A stretch of DNA of 64,000 nucleotides from an uncultured Clostridia bacterium (GTDB lineage Bacteria; Bacillota; Peptococcia; Peptococcales; Peptococcaceae): contig CALXUG010000004.1 in assembly GCA_944391625.1 (NCBI GenBank), positions 62,001-126,000 on the forward strand, written 5' to 3'. This document shows, in pieces, positions 42,026 to 52,214 of the stretch; position 1 is the first letter of the stretch; each line of letters opens with the position of its first letter. The notes below the pieces were generated by a model. The model was not told the origin of the DNA. It saw nothing but the letters and a program-made list of their open reading frames with translations, and searched no databases. A program made the translations under genes and the position numbers.

Positions 42026-42598
42026 TTGACGCTGAATGAAAAACAGAAGCAAAATGAAGAACTGAATCGTGAGTTCCTCAGACGCAGTGGCGTAAATGTT
42101 TCAAAATGTTATCAGTGTGGGAAATGTTCTGCTGGTTGTCCTGTGGGCGATCATATGGACATTCCAACCAATAAGGTAATGCGTCTGGCACAGATGGGTC
42201 TGATTGAAGATGCTATGAAGAGTCATGCAATTTGGTTATGTGCTTCCTGCACAACCTGCACAACTCGATGTCCAAAAGGGGTAGACGTTGCGAAAGTAAT
42301 GGAAACCTTACGGATTATGGCCAAAGAACATGGTTATGTGGCAGAGAAGAATGTAGATAAATTCCATAGTGTATGGATGGGGATTATTGGAACTATGGGC
42401 AGAATGTATGAACCAGGTTTAATTGTTGGGCGTAATTTCTCTACCGGGAAATTGTTCCAGGACACATCCTTTGGTATTCCATATATTGCAAAACAAAAAT
42501 TAAAATTGGTTCCATATAAATCTGGAAATATGAATGAAATTAAATCTCTGATTGCCAAAGCAGAAGCGATGGACCGAGAAGAAAGGGGCAATAAATAA
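42026..42598 (+). CDS. hdrC: HdrC-like iron-sulfur subunit
   Basis: A 190-residue ferredoxin-type subunit of a heterodisulfide-reductase-like complex. Two [4Fe-4S] motifs are visible: CYQCGKCSAGCP (Cys28, 31, 34, 38) and CASCTTCTTRCP (~73-84). It passes electrons from HdrA to the HdrB site. Unlike membrane-bound HdrE systems, the gene set here is soluble. TTG 42026 is ten bases past GGGAG; a GTG at 42017 abuts the site. First gene of hdrCBA-flxDCBA; it overlaps hdrB by one base. Confidence 0.9.
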   Translation: MTLNEKQKQNEELNREFLRRSGVNVSKCYQCGKCSAGCPVGDHMDIPTNKVMRLAQMGLIEDAMKSHAIWLCASCTTCTTRCPKGVDVAKVMETLRIMAKEHGYVAEKNVDKFHSVWMGIIGTMGRMYEPGLIVGRNFSTGKLFQDTSFGIPYIAKQKLKLVPYKSGNMNEIKSLIAKAEAMDREERGNK

Positions 42599-43479
42599 TG
42601 GATTATGCATATTATCCTGGATGTTCCCTGGAGTCTACAGGGATTGAATTCCATATGTCCACCAAAGCTGTAGCAAAAGCTTTAGGTATTAATCTTGTGG
42701 AAATACCTGACTGGAACTGCTGTGGTGCAAGTAGTGCCCATGCCAGAGGTCATTGGCTGTCTTTGGCGTTGCCAGCCCGTAATATGGCAATTGCCGAAGC
42801 TGCTGGTTTAGATGTTGCCATTCCTTGCGCAGCTTGTTATTCCAGAAGTAAACAGGTTGAAGTGGAAGTAAATAAATCTGAAGAAACAAAGGCAAAAATT
42901 GAAGAAATCATTGGCCGTCCTTACACTGGCAAAAGCAAAGCAAGAAATCTGACTGATATTTTTTATCGCGATTTAGGTCCTGCTGCTATTGCTGAAAAAG
43001 CGAAAAAGAGTCTGAAAGGTTTGAAAGTTCTGACCTATTACGGTTGCTTGATGTCTCGTCCGCCGGAACTGGCTTGTGATGATATAGAAGATCCAATCAG
43101 CTTGGATGAAATTATGACAGCATTGGGTGCAGAAGTGATTCCTTGGGGATTCAAAACCGAATGCTGCGGTGGCAGTTTGACTGCTTGCCGTCCGCAGGTT
43201 GGAATGGATATGACAAAAAGAATTATGGACGCTGCTAAAAAATCCGGTGCTGACTGTATTGTAACTGCTTGTCCAATGTGTCACTCCAACTTGGATATGC
43301 GTCAGGTGCAACTGAGCAAAGCATATGGTGCATATAATGTGCCTGTTTACTTTGTAACAGAATTGATTGGTATTGCATTGGGTATGAGTCCAAAAGATTT
43401 GGGTATTAACAGACACTTTATTCCAGCGGAAGCTACATTGACAAAAATCGGAAAAACCAGTGAAGGCGGTGAAGCATAG
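42598..43479 (+). CDS. hdrB: HdrB-like CCG-domain subunit
   Basis: A 293-residue catalytic subunit with two CCG domains. The first has Cys9, Cys41-Cys42 and CAAC (76-79), matching C-x31-39-CC-x35-36-C-x-x-C for the noncubane [4Fe-4S] cluster. The second has YYGCLMSRP, ECCGGSL and CPMC. In methanogens this pair of clusters reduces CoM-S-S-CoB; in bacteria the disulfide partner is probably different, for example a DsrC-like thiol protein, which is not present here. Both start and stop codons overlap the neighbours. Confidence 0.93.
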   Translation: MDYAYYPGCSLESTGIEFHMSTKAVAKALGINLVEIPDWNCCGASSAHARGHWLSLALPARNMAIAEAAGLDVAIPCAACYSRSKQVEVEVNKSEETKAKIEEIIGRPYTGKSKARNLTDIFYRDLGPAAIAEKAKKSLKGLKVLTYYGCLMSRPPELACDDIEDPISLDEIMTALGAEVIPWGFKTECCGGSLTACRPQVGMDMTKRIMDAAKKSGADCIVTACPMCHSNLDMRQVQLSKAYGAYNVPVYFVTELIGIALGMSPKDLGINRHFIPAEATLTKIGKTSEGGEA

Positions 43480-45485
43480 TGGAAAGAGTAGGGGTATTTA
43501 TCTGTCACTGCGGTTCCAACATCGGTGCAGTTGTTGATTGTGCCAAAGTAGCAGAAAACGTAAGAAATTATCCTGGTGTTGCTTACAGCACCGACTACAA
43601 ATATATGTGTTCTGAACCTGGTCAGGAAATGATTCAGAATGCTATCAAAGAACATAATCTGAACCGTGTGGTTGTAGCTTCTTGTTCTCCTCGTATGCAT
43701 GAAAAAACATTCCGGGCTTGCGTAGAAAAAGTGGGTCTGAACCCATATATGTTTGAAATGGCAAATATTCGTGAACATTGTTCCTGGGTACATGCTGGTA
43801 AAAATGAAGAAGCAACGGAAAAAGCAACTGACTTGGTAAAAATGGCTGTTTCCAAAGTATGCAAAAATGAGGAATTGCAGAAAGGACATGCGCCTGTAAC
43901 AAAACGTGCTTTGGTTGTAGGCGGCGGTATTGCTGGTATTCAGTGTGCTCTGGATATTGCTAATAACGGTTATCAGGTAGACATTTTGGAACGGACTCCA
44001 TCTATCGGTGGTAAAATGTCTCAGATTGATAAAACTTTCCCGACCATTGACTGTTCTGCTTGTATTTTGACTCCTAAAATGGTAGAAGCCAGCAGTCATC
44101 CAAATATCAATCTGATTACCTATTCTGAACTGGAACATGTAGATGGTTATGTGGGCAACTTTGAAGTTACCATCCGCAAAAAAGCCCGTTCTGTTGATAT
44201 TAAAAAATGTACTGGCTGCGGTACTTGTATGACCAAATGTCCAGGGAAAGCAGATGACGAATTCAATATGAATCTGCGGAAACGGACTGCAATTTATACA
44301 CCGTTCCCACAGGCTATTCCAAATAAACCGGTTATTGACCGTGTGAACTGTTTGAAATTTAAAAGCCGTGAAAATGGTAAAGATGTTTGCGGGATTTGTT
44401 CTAAATTCTGTCCAACTGGCGCAATTGATTACGAACAGGTTGATGAACTGGTAACAGAAAAATATGGTGCTATCGTTATGGCAACTGGTTATGAACAGTT
44501 TGACCACAGCATTTATGGGGAATATGGCTATGGTAAATATCCAGATGTAATTTCCGGTTTACACTTTGAACGTCTGGTAAATGCTTCTGGTCCTACCCAG
44601 GGTCACATTGTTCGTCCTTCTGACCACAAAGAACCAAAAACAGTTGTTATGGTAAAATGTGTTGGTTCCCGTGATCCAGAACATGGTAAGAGCTATTGCT
44701 CCAGAACTTGCTGTATGTATACTGCAAAACAGGCTACCATGATTCGTGACCATTGCCCGGATACAAAAGTGTATGTATTCTATATGGATGTTCGTACTCC
44801 AGGGAAATTGTATGATGAATTCTACAATCGTACCAGAGAAGAATATGGTGTAGAATATGTTCGCGGCCGTGTATCCAAAATTTATCAGGATGGCGAACAG
44901 CTGATGGTGAAAGGCGAAGACACTCTGTTGGGTAAACAGGTAGAAATCGCTGCCGATATGGTAATTTTGGCAAATGCAATGATTCCACAGACTGACTCTG
45001 AAAAAATGGCGCAGATTGTTGGGATTGGTTATGATAAAGATGGATGGTTTACAGAATCTCATCCAAAATTGGGTCCGGTAGAAACCCACACTGCTGGTGT
45101 ATTCTTAGCTGGTGCTTGTCAGGGTCCGAAAGATATTCCAGACTCAGTAGCACAGGCCGGTGCAGCTGCTGTTAAAGTATGCGCCCTGTTGTCAAAAGAT
45201 CAGTTGGAAACAGAGCCAACCGTATCTAAAGTTGATACAAAAATCTGTTCTGGTTGTGGATTGTGCGTTCCGGTTTGTCCATACAAAGCGATTACACTGG
45301 AAACCATTCAGGAGCGGAGAGCTGGAAAAACAATTGAGCGTTTGGTTGCCAATGTTAACAGCAGTTTGTGTCAGGGTTGCGGTGCTTGTACTGTTACCTG
45401 CCGTTCCGGTGCAGCGAACCTGAAACACTTTACAAACGCACAGATCTTAGCGGAGGTGGATGCATTATGTCAAACAATTCTGTAG
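43479..45485 (+). CDS. hdrA: HdrA-like FAD iron-sulfur bifurcating subunit
   Basis: A 668-residue HdrA, the flavin-based bifurcation centre. The N-terminal domain has VFICHCGSNIGAVVDC and SCSPRMHEKTF. The FAD Rossmann motif is VVGGGIAGIQCALDIANNGY, next to DCSACILTPKMVEA. Ferredoxin-type clusters are at KCTGCGTCMTKCPGK, CGICSKFCP, and a C-terminal pair CSGCGLCVPVCP and CQGCGACTVTC. It receives electron pairs from the Flx subunits and splits them to low-potential ferredoxin and to HdrBC. GTG 43479 overlaps the hdrB stop codon. No selenocysteine codon is present. Confidence 0.95.
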   Translation: MERVGVFICHCGSNIGAVVDCAKVAENVRNYPGVAYSTDYKYMCSEPGQEMIQNAIKEHNLNRVVVASCSPRMHEKTFRACVEKVGLNPYMFEMANIREHCSWVHAGKNEEATEKATDLVKMAVSKVCKNEELQKGHAPVTKRALVVGGGIAGIQCALDIANNGYQVDILERTPSIGGKMSQIDKTFPTIDCSACILTPKMVEASSHPNINLITYSELEHVDGYVGNFEVTIRKKARSVDIKKCTGCGTCMTKCPGKADDEFNMNLRKRTAIYTPFPQAIPNKPVIDRVNCLKFKSRENGKDVCGICSKFCPTGAIDYEQVDELVTEKYGAIVMATGYEQFDHSIYGEYGYGKYPDVISGLHFERLVNASGPTQGHIVRPSDHKEPKTVVMVKCVGSRDPEHGKSYCSRTCCMYTAKQATMIRDHCPDTKVYVFYMDVRTPGKLYDEFYNRTREEYGVEYVRGRVSKIYQDGEQLMVKGEDTLLGKQVEIAADMVILANAMIPQTDSEKMAQIVGIGYDKDGWFTESHPKLGPVETHTAGVFLAGACQGPKDIPDSVAQAGAAAVKVCALLSKDQLETEPTVSKVDTKICSGCGLCVPVCPYKAITLETIQERRAGKTIERLVANVNSSLCQGCGACTVTCRSGAANLKHFTNAQILAEVDALCQTIL

Positions 45486-45934
45486 AAAATTTTGAACCAA
45501 AAATTCTGGTTTTCGCATGCAACTGGTGTACTTATGCCGGTGCGGACTTAGCTGGCACAAGCCGTTTGCAGTATCCGCCAAATGTTCGTGTGCTGCGTGT
45601 ACCATGTTCCTGCCGTGTGAATCCACAGTTTGTAATTCGTGCGTTCCAGAGAGGGATTGACGGTGTATTGGTAGCAGGCTGTCACCCAGGTGACTGCCAT
45701 TATACGACAGGAAACTATTATACAAGACGTCGTTTCTTATTAATTACTCGTATGATGGAATATATGGGCATTGATCCAAAGCGGTTCCATACCAGATGGA
45801 TTTCTGGTGCAGAAGGTCCAAAATTCCAGCAGGTAGTAACAGAAATGATTGAAGAAGTAAAAGCAATTGGTCCAAATGATAAATTGCGTGATGATATGAA
45901 AGTTGAAGTAAAGGCGGTGGAAACAAATGAGTGA
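45467..45934 (+). CDS. flxD: MvhD/FlxD-like [2Fe-2S] electron-transfer subunit
   Basis: A 155-residue MvhD-family protein linking the NADH-oxidising module to HdrA. It begins KILVFACNWCTYAGADLAGTSR, then VRVLRVPCSCRVNPQFV and GVLVAGCHPGDCHYTTGN, the usual ligand cysteines. Position 3 of the second motif is Cys where family members usually have Gly (CSGRV or CTGRV). ATG 45467 overlaps the end of hdrA by 19 bases and has GGAGGTG upstream; longer frames upstream lie inside hdrA. Confidence 0.92.
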   Translation: MSNNSVENFEPKILVFACNWCTYAGADLAGTSRLQYPPNVRVLRVPCSCRVNPQFVIRAFQRGIDGVLVAGCHPGDCHYTTGNYYTRRRFLLITRMMEYMGIDPKRFHTRWISGAEGPKFQQVVTEMIEEVKAIGPNDKLRDDMKVEVKAVETNE

Positions 45935-46811
45935 TATCCAGAGTGAAATGCGAGCAACTGCGAAACAGTTGTTAGAATCCGGAGAAGCTACTGTTGTAAT
46001 CGGATGGGAAAAAGGTACTATGCCATATAATTCTACTCCGGTTATGATTCGTTCTGCTGCTGATGTTGATAAATTAATTTGGGATGAGTATTGTCAGCAA
46101 AATTTGAGCACTTACTTGATTGATTTTATCTACACAGAAGATAAAGTTGCAATCTTTGCCAAAGGCTGCGACACCAGAGCGTATAACCGTTTGATTCAGG
46201 ATAAACGTATCAGTGCGGATAAATGTATCGTTATTGGTGTTCCATGCTCTGGTATGAAGAGTGCCAAAGCGGCGGCTAAACTGCCTGAAGGTGCTGAAGT
46301 ACCAATGTCCAAAGCTTGTAAAGAATGCCGTTATCCGAACCCGGTTGTGTTTGATCGTAAAATTGGTCAGGATGTAACACCTTGGTGTACTGAAAAAGAT
46401 TTCTCTGATGTAGAAGCTATTGAAGCGATGGATCAGGATGCCAAAGCTGCATTCTGGAAAGAACAGTATACCAAATGCATTCGTTGCTATGCTTGCCGTA
46501 ACATCTGTCCAGCTTGTAACTGCACCAACTGTATCTTTGATCAGAGTGCTTCCGGTTGGCAGAGTAAAGATATTAATGCCTCTGAAAATCAGTTCTATGG
46601 TGTAACCAGAGCGTTCCACGTAGCAGGTCGCTGTATTGAATGCGGACAGTGCGAAATGGTATGTCCATCTGATGTTCCAATTATGTTAATGAATAAAAAA
46701 TTCATTAAAGATATTGATACATTGTTTGGTGCTTATGAAGCTGGTTTAGAAACAGAAGGGCCTGTTCCACTGAGTCACTACGAAGTGTCTGACCCTGAAG
46801 AATTTATGTAA
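45927..46811 (+). CDS. flxC: FlxC-like iron-sulfur subunit
   Basis: A 294-residue iron-sulfur protein. The N-terminal half resembles coenzyme F420 hydrogenase/FdhB-like proteins (VAIFAKGCDTRAYNRLIQ, VIGVPCSGM, CKECRYPNPVV). The C-terminal half has two clusters, CIRCYACRNICPACNC and CIECGQCEMVCP. Position and composition match FlxC of Flx-Hdr operons described in sulfate reducers. It overlaps flxD by eight bases. Confidence 0.82.
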   Translation: MSDIQSEMRATAKQLLESGEATVVIGWEKGTMPYNSTPVMIRSAADVDKLIWDEYCQQNLSTYLIDFIYTEDKVAIFAKGCDTRAYNRLIQDKRISADKCIVIGVPCSGMKSAKAAAKLPEGAEVPMSKACKECRYPNPVVFDRKIGQDVTPWCTEKDFSDVEAIEAMDQDAKAAFWKEQYTKCIRCYACRNICPACNCTNCIFDQSASGWQSKDINASENQFYGVTRAFHVAGRCIECGQCEMVCPSDVPIMLMNKKFIKDIDTLFGAYEAGLETEGPVPLSHYEVSDPEEFM

Positions 46812-46826
46812 AGGAGGCAGGTTATT

Positions 46827-47828
46827 GTGAAAACTATTGAAAAAGCAAAATTAGACAGTCTTTTCGCACAGCTGGCGCAGAATTATAGTCTGTTGGTGCC
46901 AGTGGATTACAATGGCTTGACACAGTTTGCTCCATATAGTCAGGTACAGGAAGGCGTTTCTCAGTTGTATTTAGACGGAAACGTAACAGTATCTCCAAAA
47001 ACAGCTTATCTGCCTCAGTCTGAAGCAATGTATAAATTCCGTGCGCAGGGCAAAAAACTGGCTATTGAAGAAATGGCTGGTTTGGATAAACAGCAGGTAT
47101 TGTTTGGTGTTCGTCACTGTGATACTAAGGCGATCCAATGTTTAGACAAAGTATTTTTGGATGAAAAATTTGAAGATCCGCAATATAAAAATAAAAGAGA
47201 ACAAAATATTGTATTCTCTTTGGCTTGCAACAATCCAAAAGCGACTTGTTTTTGTGAGTCCATGGGGCTGGATCGTGCCCATGCAGAAGCTTCTGTGGCT
47301 GACGTACAAGTATATGATTTTGGTGATAGTTTCGGTTTTGAAGCCATTTCCGATAAAGGGAAAGCATGTCTGGATAAATTGACTGGCTTGGGTGAAACTG
47401 CCAGCAAACTGCCAGACCAGAAACCGCAAACTCTTAAGTTTGATGTTGCTGGTCTGCCGGAAAAATTAAAAGATATGTTTGAAGATCCTATCTGGGATGA
47501 ATATAGTTTTAAATGCTTGAATTGCGGTACTTGCAGTTATATCTGTCCAACTTGCCATTGCTTTGATATTAATAATAAAATCCGTGGTGAAGTGGGTGTA
47601 AAACTGCGTACTTGGGATAGCTGCATGTTCAATGAATACACTTTGATGGCTGGCGGTCATCAGCCACGTGCGGGCAAAAAAGAACGTGTGCGGAACCGTT
47701 TCTTGCATAAATTGCAGTATTTCAATGAAAAACATGATATGTCTCTGTGCGTTGGATGTGGTCGTTGTGTTGCCAAATGTCCAGTGAACGTAGATATTAC
47801 AAAATTTATCAGACAGGTAATTGGCTAA
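46827..47828 (+). CDS. flxB: FlxB-like iron-sulfur subunit
   Basis: A 333-residue 4Fe-4S dicluster protein related to sulfhydrogenase beta subunit (HydB) and FlxB. The N-terminal part has LLVPVDYNGLTQFAPY and GVRHCDTKAIQCLDKVF. The clusters lie at CLNCGTCSYICPTCHC and CVGCGRCVAKCP. It should carry electrons from FlxA to FlxD/HdrA. GTG 46827 is preceded by AAAGGAGG. It starts 15 bases after flxC. Confidence 0.85.
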   Translation: MKTIEKAKLDSLFAQLAQNYSLLVPVDYNGLTQFAPYSQVQEGVSQLYLDGNVTVSPKTAYLPQSEAMYKFRAQGKKLAIEEMAGLDKQQVLFGVRHCDTKAIQCLDKVFLDEKFEDPQYKNKREQNIVFSLACNNPKATCFCESMGLDRAHAEASVADVQVYDFGDSFGFEAISDKGKACLDKLTGLGETASKLPDQKPQTLKFDVAGLPEKLKDMFEDPIWDEYSFKCLNCGTCSYICPTCHCFDINNKIRGEVGVKLRTWDSCMFNEYTLMAGGHQPRAGKKERVRNRFLHKLQYFNEKHDMSLCVGCGRCVAKCPVNVDITKFIRQVIG

Positions 47829-47843
47829 AGAGGAGGGTTTTTT

Positions 47844-48692
47844 GTGAAAACAGCTTCGGCAAGTGATGTAAAACGCATCAACAATTTGGTTCCAAAAATC
47901 GGTGTTGTTAAGGAAATTCTGGATGAAACACCAGATGTAAAAACCTTCCGTATCAGTACGCCGGAAGGAGAAAGACCGTTTACTCCAATGCCAGGTCAGC
48001 TGGGAATGTATTCTCTGCCAGCAGTTGGGGAAGCAATGTTCTCCGTTACAAATTATGGCGATGACTATATTGATATGTCCATTAAAAAATATAATGATGG
48101 TGTATTGACCAGTGTTCTGCATGCTATGGAAGAAGGACAGGAAGTTGGTATTCGTGGGCCTTACGGCAATGGGTTCCCTATTGATCAGTTCAAAGGGAAA
48201 GACATTGTGTTCGTTGCTGGCGGTATCGGTTTGGCTCCAGTTAGAAGCCTGATTTTATATTGCATGAGAAATAGAGAAGACTTTGGTAAACTAACCATTA
48301 TTTATGGCGGACGCAGTAAAGATGACTTATGTTTTAAAGAAGATTTGTTTGAAAACTGGCCAAAAGTTCCAAATACAGAAGTACATGTTACCATCGACCG
48401 TCCACAGGAAGGTTGGGATGGTCACGTGGGGTTTGTGCCTGACTTTGTAAAAGAAATTGCGCCAAATGCACAGATTGCTGCTGTATGTGGACCTCCGATT
48501 CTGATAAAATTAACATTGCCAATTTTATCTCAAATGGGTCTGCCAGATGAAGATATCATCACTACGCTGGAATTGCGTATGAAATGTGGTATTGGTAAAT
48601 GTGGACGTTGTAACATTGGTTCCTGTTATGTATGTTTAGATGGTCCTGTATTCTCTCAGGCACAGCTGAATAACATGCCAAAAGAATATTAA
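47844..48692 (+). CDS. flxA: FlxA-like NAD(P)H:FAD oxidoreductase subunit
   Basis: A 282-residue ferredoxin-NADP reductase-type flavoprotein related to sulfhydrogenase gamma and dihydroorotate dehydrogenase PyrK. FAD binding is in FTPMPGQLGMYSLP and FSVTNYGD, and the pyridine-nucleotide fold is FVAGGIGLAPVRSLI. The C-terminal [2Fe-2S] motif is CGIGKCGRCNIGSCYVC. It is the entry point for NADH into the Flx-Hdr complex. GTG 47844 follows AGAGGAGGG. Last gene before a strong terminator. Confidence 0.9.
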   Translation: MKTASASDVKRINNLVPKIGVVKEILDETPDVKTFRISTPEGERPFTPMPGQLGMYSLPAVGEAMFSVTNYGDDYIDMSIKKYNDGVLTSVLHAMEEGQEVGIRGPYGNGFPIDQFKGKDIVFVAGGIGLAPVRSLILYCMRNREDFGKLTIIYGGRSKDDLCFKEDLFENWPKVPNTEVHVTIDRPQEGWDGHVGFVPDFVKEIAPNAQIAAVCGPPILIKLTLPILSQMGLPDEDIITTLELRMKCGIGKCGRCNIGSCYVCLDGPVFSQAQLNNMPKEY

Positions 48693-48716
48693 TATTTCAA
48701 AGAAATAAAAAATGAC

Positions 48717-48750
48717 GATAGGGCGGACAGTTTGTCCGCCCTATCATTTT
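48717..48750 (+). terminator. Terminator of the hdr-flx operon
   Basis: GATAGGGCGGACA pairs perfectly with TGTCCGCCCTATC around a short loop and is followed by ATTTT. It is one of the most stable hairpins in the window. Confidence 0.9.
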
Positions 48751-48786
48751 ATACATAATAAGGTTGTTGATTGGGAGAGAAGAAAT

Positions 48787-49254
48787 TTGCAAAAGGAACT
48801 TCGGTATTTATGTGCACTCCTTTTTTTAATTGTTGGGGTTGTACTTGTGTTTGGTCGTATGGAATTTCATAATGAATTACAAAAGGATATACAAAGACAC
48901 ACATTCTTGGGATATTTGGATGAACAACAATACCAGGGAAGGGTGCATGTGTCGGCAGAACAATGGCCATCATGGACTGCCGTTTTTGAAACAGAACGGG
49001 ACGTAATACTTGACTTTGCACCGGATAAAAGTGGACGAATTGGTATTTTTGCTGATCTGGTATATTATGAGAATCGGTATGAACGGCGTGTGTGGTTCAG
49101 TGGGAGATTATTAGAACAAGATTCTGAGTATTATTACCGGCAGGATGGTCCTTTGTATTTAGAAGCAGTCTATGAGCCGCAGCAAGTTGCTATTCATATA
49201 GCAGAGTTAAGAAACAATGCATATGATTATCAGAGTTTCTGCGGCGAAGACTGA
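48787..49254 (+). CDS. Membrane-anchored hypothetical protein, 155 residues
   Basis: One N-terminal membrane segment (residues ~8-24, LCALLFLIVGVVLVFG) precedes a soluble domain of alternating strands rich in Tyr, Glu and Arg (YLDEQQYQGRVHVS, GIFADLVYYENRYERRVWF, YYRQDGPLYLEAVYE). No family is recognised. TTG 48787 is preceded by GGGAGAG at a normal distance. An in-frame ATG at 48712 would force translation through the terminator hairpin and is rejected. Confidence 0.62.
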   Translation: MQKELRYLCALLFLIVGVVLVFGRMEFHNELQKDIQRHTFLGYLDEQQYQGRVHVSAEQWPSWTAVFETERDVILDFAPDKSGRIGIFADLVYYENRYERRVWFSGRLLEQDSEYYYRQDGPLYLEAVYEPQQVAIHIAELRNNAYDYQSFCGED

Positions 49255-49306
49255 ATGGTTGGGAAACCATATGAGTGGATAAAAAATTGTATTGCCTGAA
49301 ACAGTA

Positions 49307-49882
49307 TCAGATATTTTCTATCTGGTATAAATTCTTTTCAGTTAGAATATAATCCATAGGTAAATCATAGGTTGTAACAGGCAATTTAGTGGGTGATATT
49401 TGACATTCGTAGGCGAGTGCAATACGTTTCGCTTGTGGATTTACTTTTGGGAGATATCGATCATAATAACCAGCGCCAAACCCTAAGCGATTACCAGCAA
49501 GATCAAAGGCAATGCCGGGAATTAAGCATAAATCAATTTGGTTCGGCGATATAATTTGTTGTGCCTCTAAGGGCAGTTCTCTAATACCGTATTGATTGAT
49601 GACTAAGTGTTGTAAAGATGAAATGCAACTCATTTGCATAGTTGTGGTTTGTGGGGAGCAAATGGGAACTAGCATCGTTTTTCCTTCTGTCCAACCTTGT
49701 TGATAAATGGCATGGGTACCTATTTCATTTTGAAAGGAAAGATAAAGCATGATTACCTTGCTGTTTTTCCAAAAAGAAGTTTGAAACAAGGCAGAAGCAA
49801 TTTGATTGCTGCATTGTACTACTTGTTCCTGTGATAATTGTTGACGAATTTGTTTATATTGTTTTCGTAGTTGTTCTTTCAT
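49307..49882 (-). CDS. 5-formyltetrahydrofolate cyclo-ligase
   Basis: A 191-residue MTHFS-family enzyme that converts 5-formyl-THF to 5,10-methenyl-THF using ATP. N-terminal KEQLRKQYKQIRQQLS, the MLYLSFQNEIGTHAI substrate strand, and the C-terminal LIPGIAFDLAGNRLGFGAGYYDRYL are diagnostic. ATG 49882 follows AAAGGATG; the longer frame at 49921 has no site. It diverges from groES. Confidence 0.93.
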   Translation of the reverse strand: MKEQLRKQYKQIRQQLSQEQVVQCSNQIASALFQTSFWKNSKVIMLYLSFQNEIGTHAIYQQGWTEGKTMLVPICSPQTTTMQMSCISSLQHLVINQYGIRELPLEAQQIISPNQIDLCLIPGIAFDLAGNRLGFGAGYYDRYLPKVNPQAKRIALAYECQISPTKLPVTTYDLPMDYILTEKNLYQIENI

Positions 49883-50027
49883 AAAAATATCATCCTTTCT
49901 GGCAGGATTTTTTATTTGCATTCCAGAATAAATAAAATGTTCTTGATTATGGGTCCATTTTGAGGAACTGAACCGTATCCATTATAGAGGAATTTTTGGT
50001 TTAAGTAAATTTTTTTCTGAAAATCTC

Positions 50028-50056
50028 TTGCATTTTTTTTACAAGATGGTATTATA
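50028..50056 (+). promoter_or_regulatory. Promoter of groESL
   Basis: TTGCAT and TATTAT are 16 bases apart, immediately upstream of the CIRCE operator. The fit is typical of HrcA-controlled sigma-A promoters. Confidence 0.65.
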
Positions 50057-50062
50057 TATGTG

Positions 50063-50089
50063 TTAGCACTCGATAGTGATGAGTGCTAA
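50063..50089. promoter_or_regulatory. CIRCE operator (HrcA site)
   Basis: TTAGCACTC, nine bases, GAGTGCTAA: a perfect match to the CIRCE inverted repeat. HrcA repressor binding here couples groESL expression to heat or misfolding stress. hrcA itself is not in the window. Confidence 0.97.
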
Positions 50090-50152
50090 CAAAGAATATG
50101 TTAATCTCATATGTTTTAATATGTGTATATTATTTAAGGAGGCTTTTTTATC

Positions 50153-50443
50153 ATGAGTATCAGACCAATTGGTGACAGAATTGCAGTAAAACCTGTAGCG
50201 GTAGAGGAAAAAACAAAAAGCGGGATTGTTTTACCAGGTTCTGCCCAGGAAAAACCTCATCAGGGTGAAGTTGTTGCAGTTGGCAGCGGTTATGTGTCCC
50301 AGGCAACCGGTCAGAGAATTCCATTGGAAATCAAAGTTGGCGATAAAGTCGTTTATGGGAAACATGCTGGTATCGAAGTAAAATTCGATGAAGAAGAACT
50401 GGTATTGTTAACAGAAAATGATGTTCTGGTTGTACTGGAGTAG
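50153..50443 (+). CDS. groES: Co-chaperonin GroES
   Basis: A 96-residue GroES, full length. RPIGDRIAVKPVAVEEKTKSG, the mobile loop SGIVLPGSAQEKPHQGEVVAVG, and the C-terminal DEEELVLLTENDVLVVLE match the family. It caps GroEL and triggers folding-chamber release. ATG 50153 follows AAGGAGG. CIRCE-controlled with groEL. Confidence 0.97.
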   Translation: MSIRPIGDRIAVKPVAVEEKTKSGIVLPGSAQEKPHQGEVVAVGSGYVSQATGQRIPLEIKVGDKVVYGKHAGIEVKFDEEELVLLTENDVLVVLE

Positions 50444-50462
50444 TTTTTCTATATTTTTATGA

Positions 50463-52133
<1,671 letters not shown>

Positions 52134-52163
52134 GTTTATAACAGTATTCATAGTTCAGTTAAG

Positions 52164-52214
52164 AATATCCTTCAGCGAAACAATAGATAAATTGTTTTGC
52201 TGGAGGATATTTTG
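52164..52214 (+). terminator. Terminator of groESL
   Basis: AATATCCTTCAGCGAAACAAT pairs with ATTGTTTTGCTGGAGGATATT with few mismatches, followed by TTTG. Confidence 0.85.

Noticed and set aside
43347-44507. Long minus-strand open frame (386 codons) opposite hdrA
   Set aside because: Antisense shadow of a well-supported iron-sulfur gene; composition is Phe/His-rich as expected for reversed codons.
47466-48122. Minus-strand open frame opposite flxB/flxA
   Set aside because: Antisense shadow with no ribosome site; both sense genes are firmly identified.
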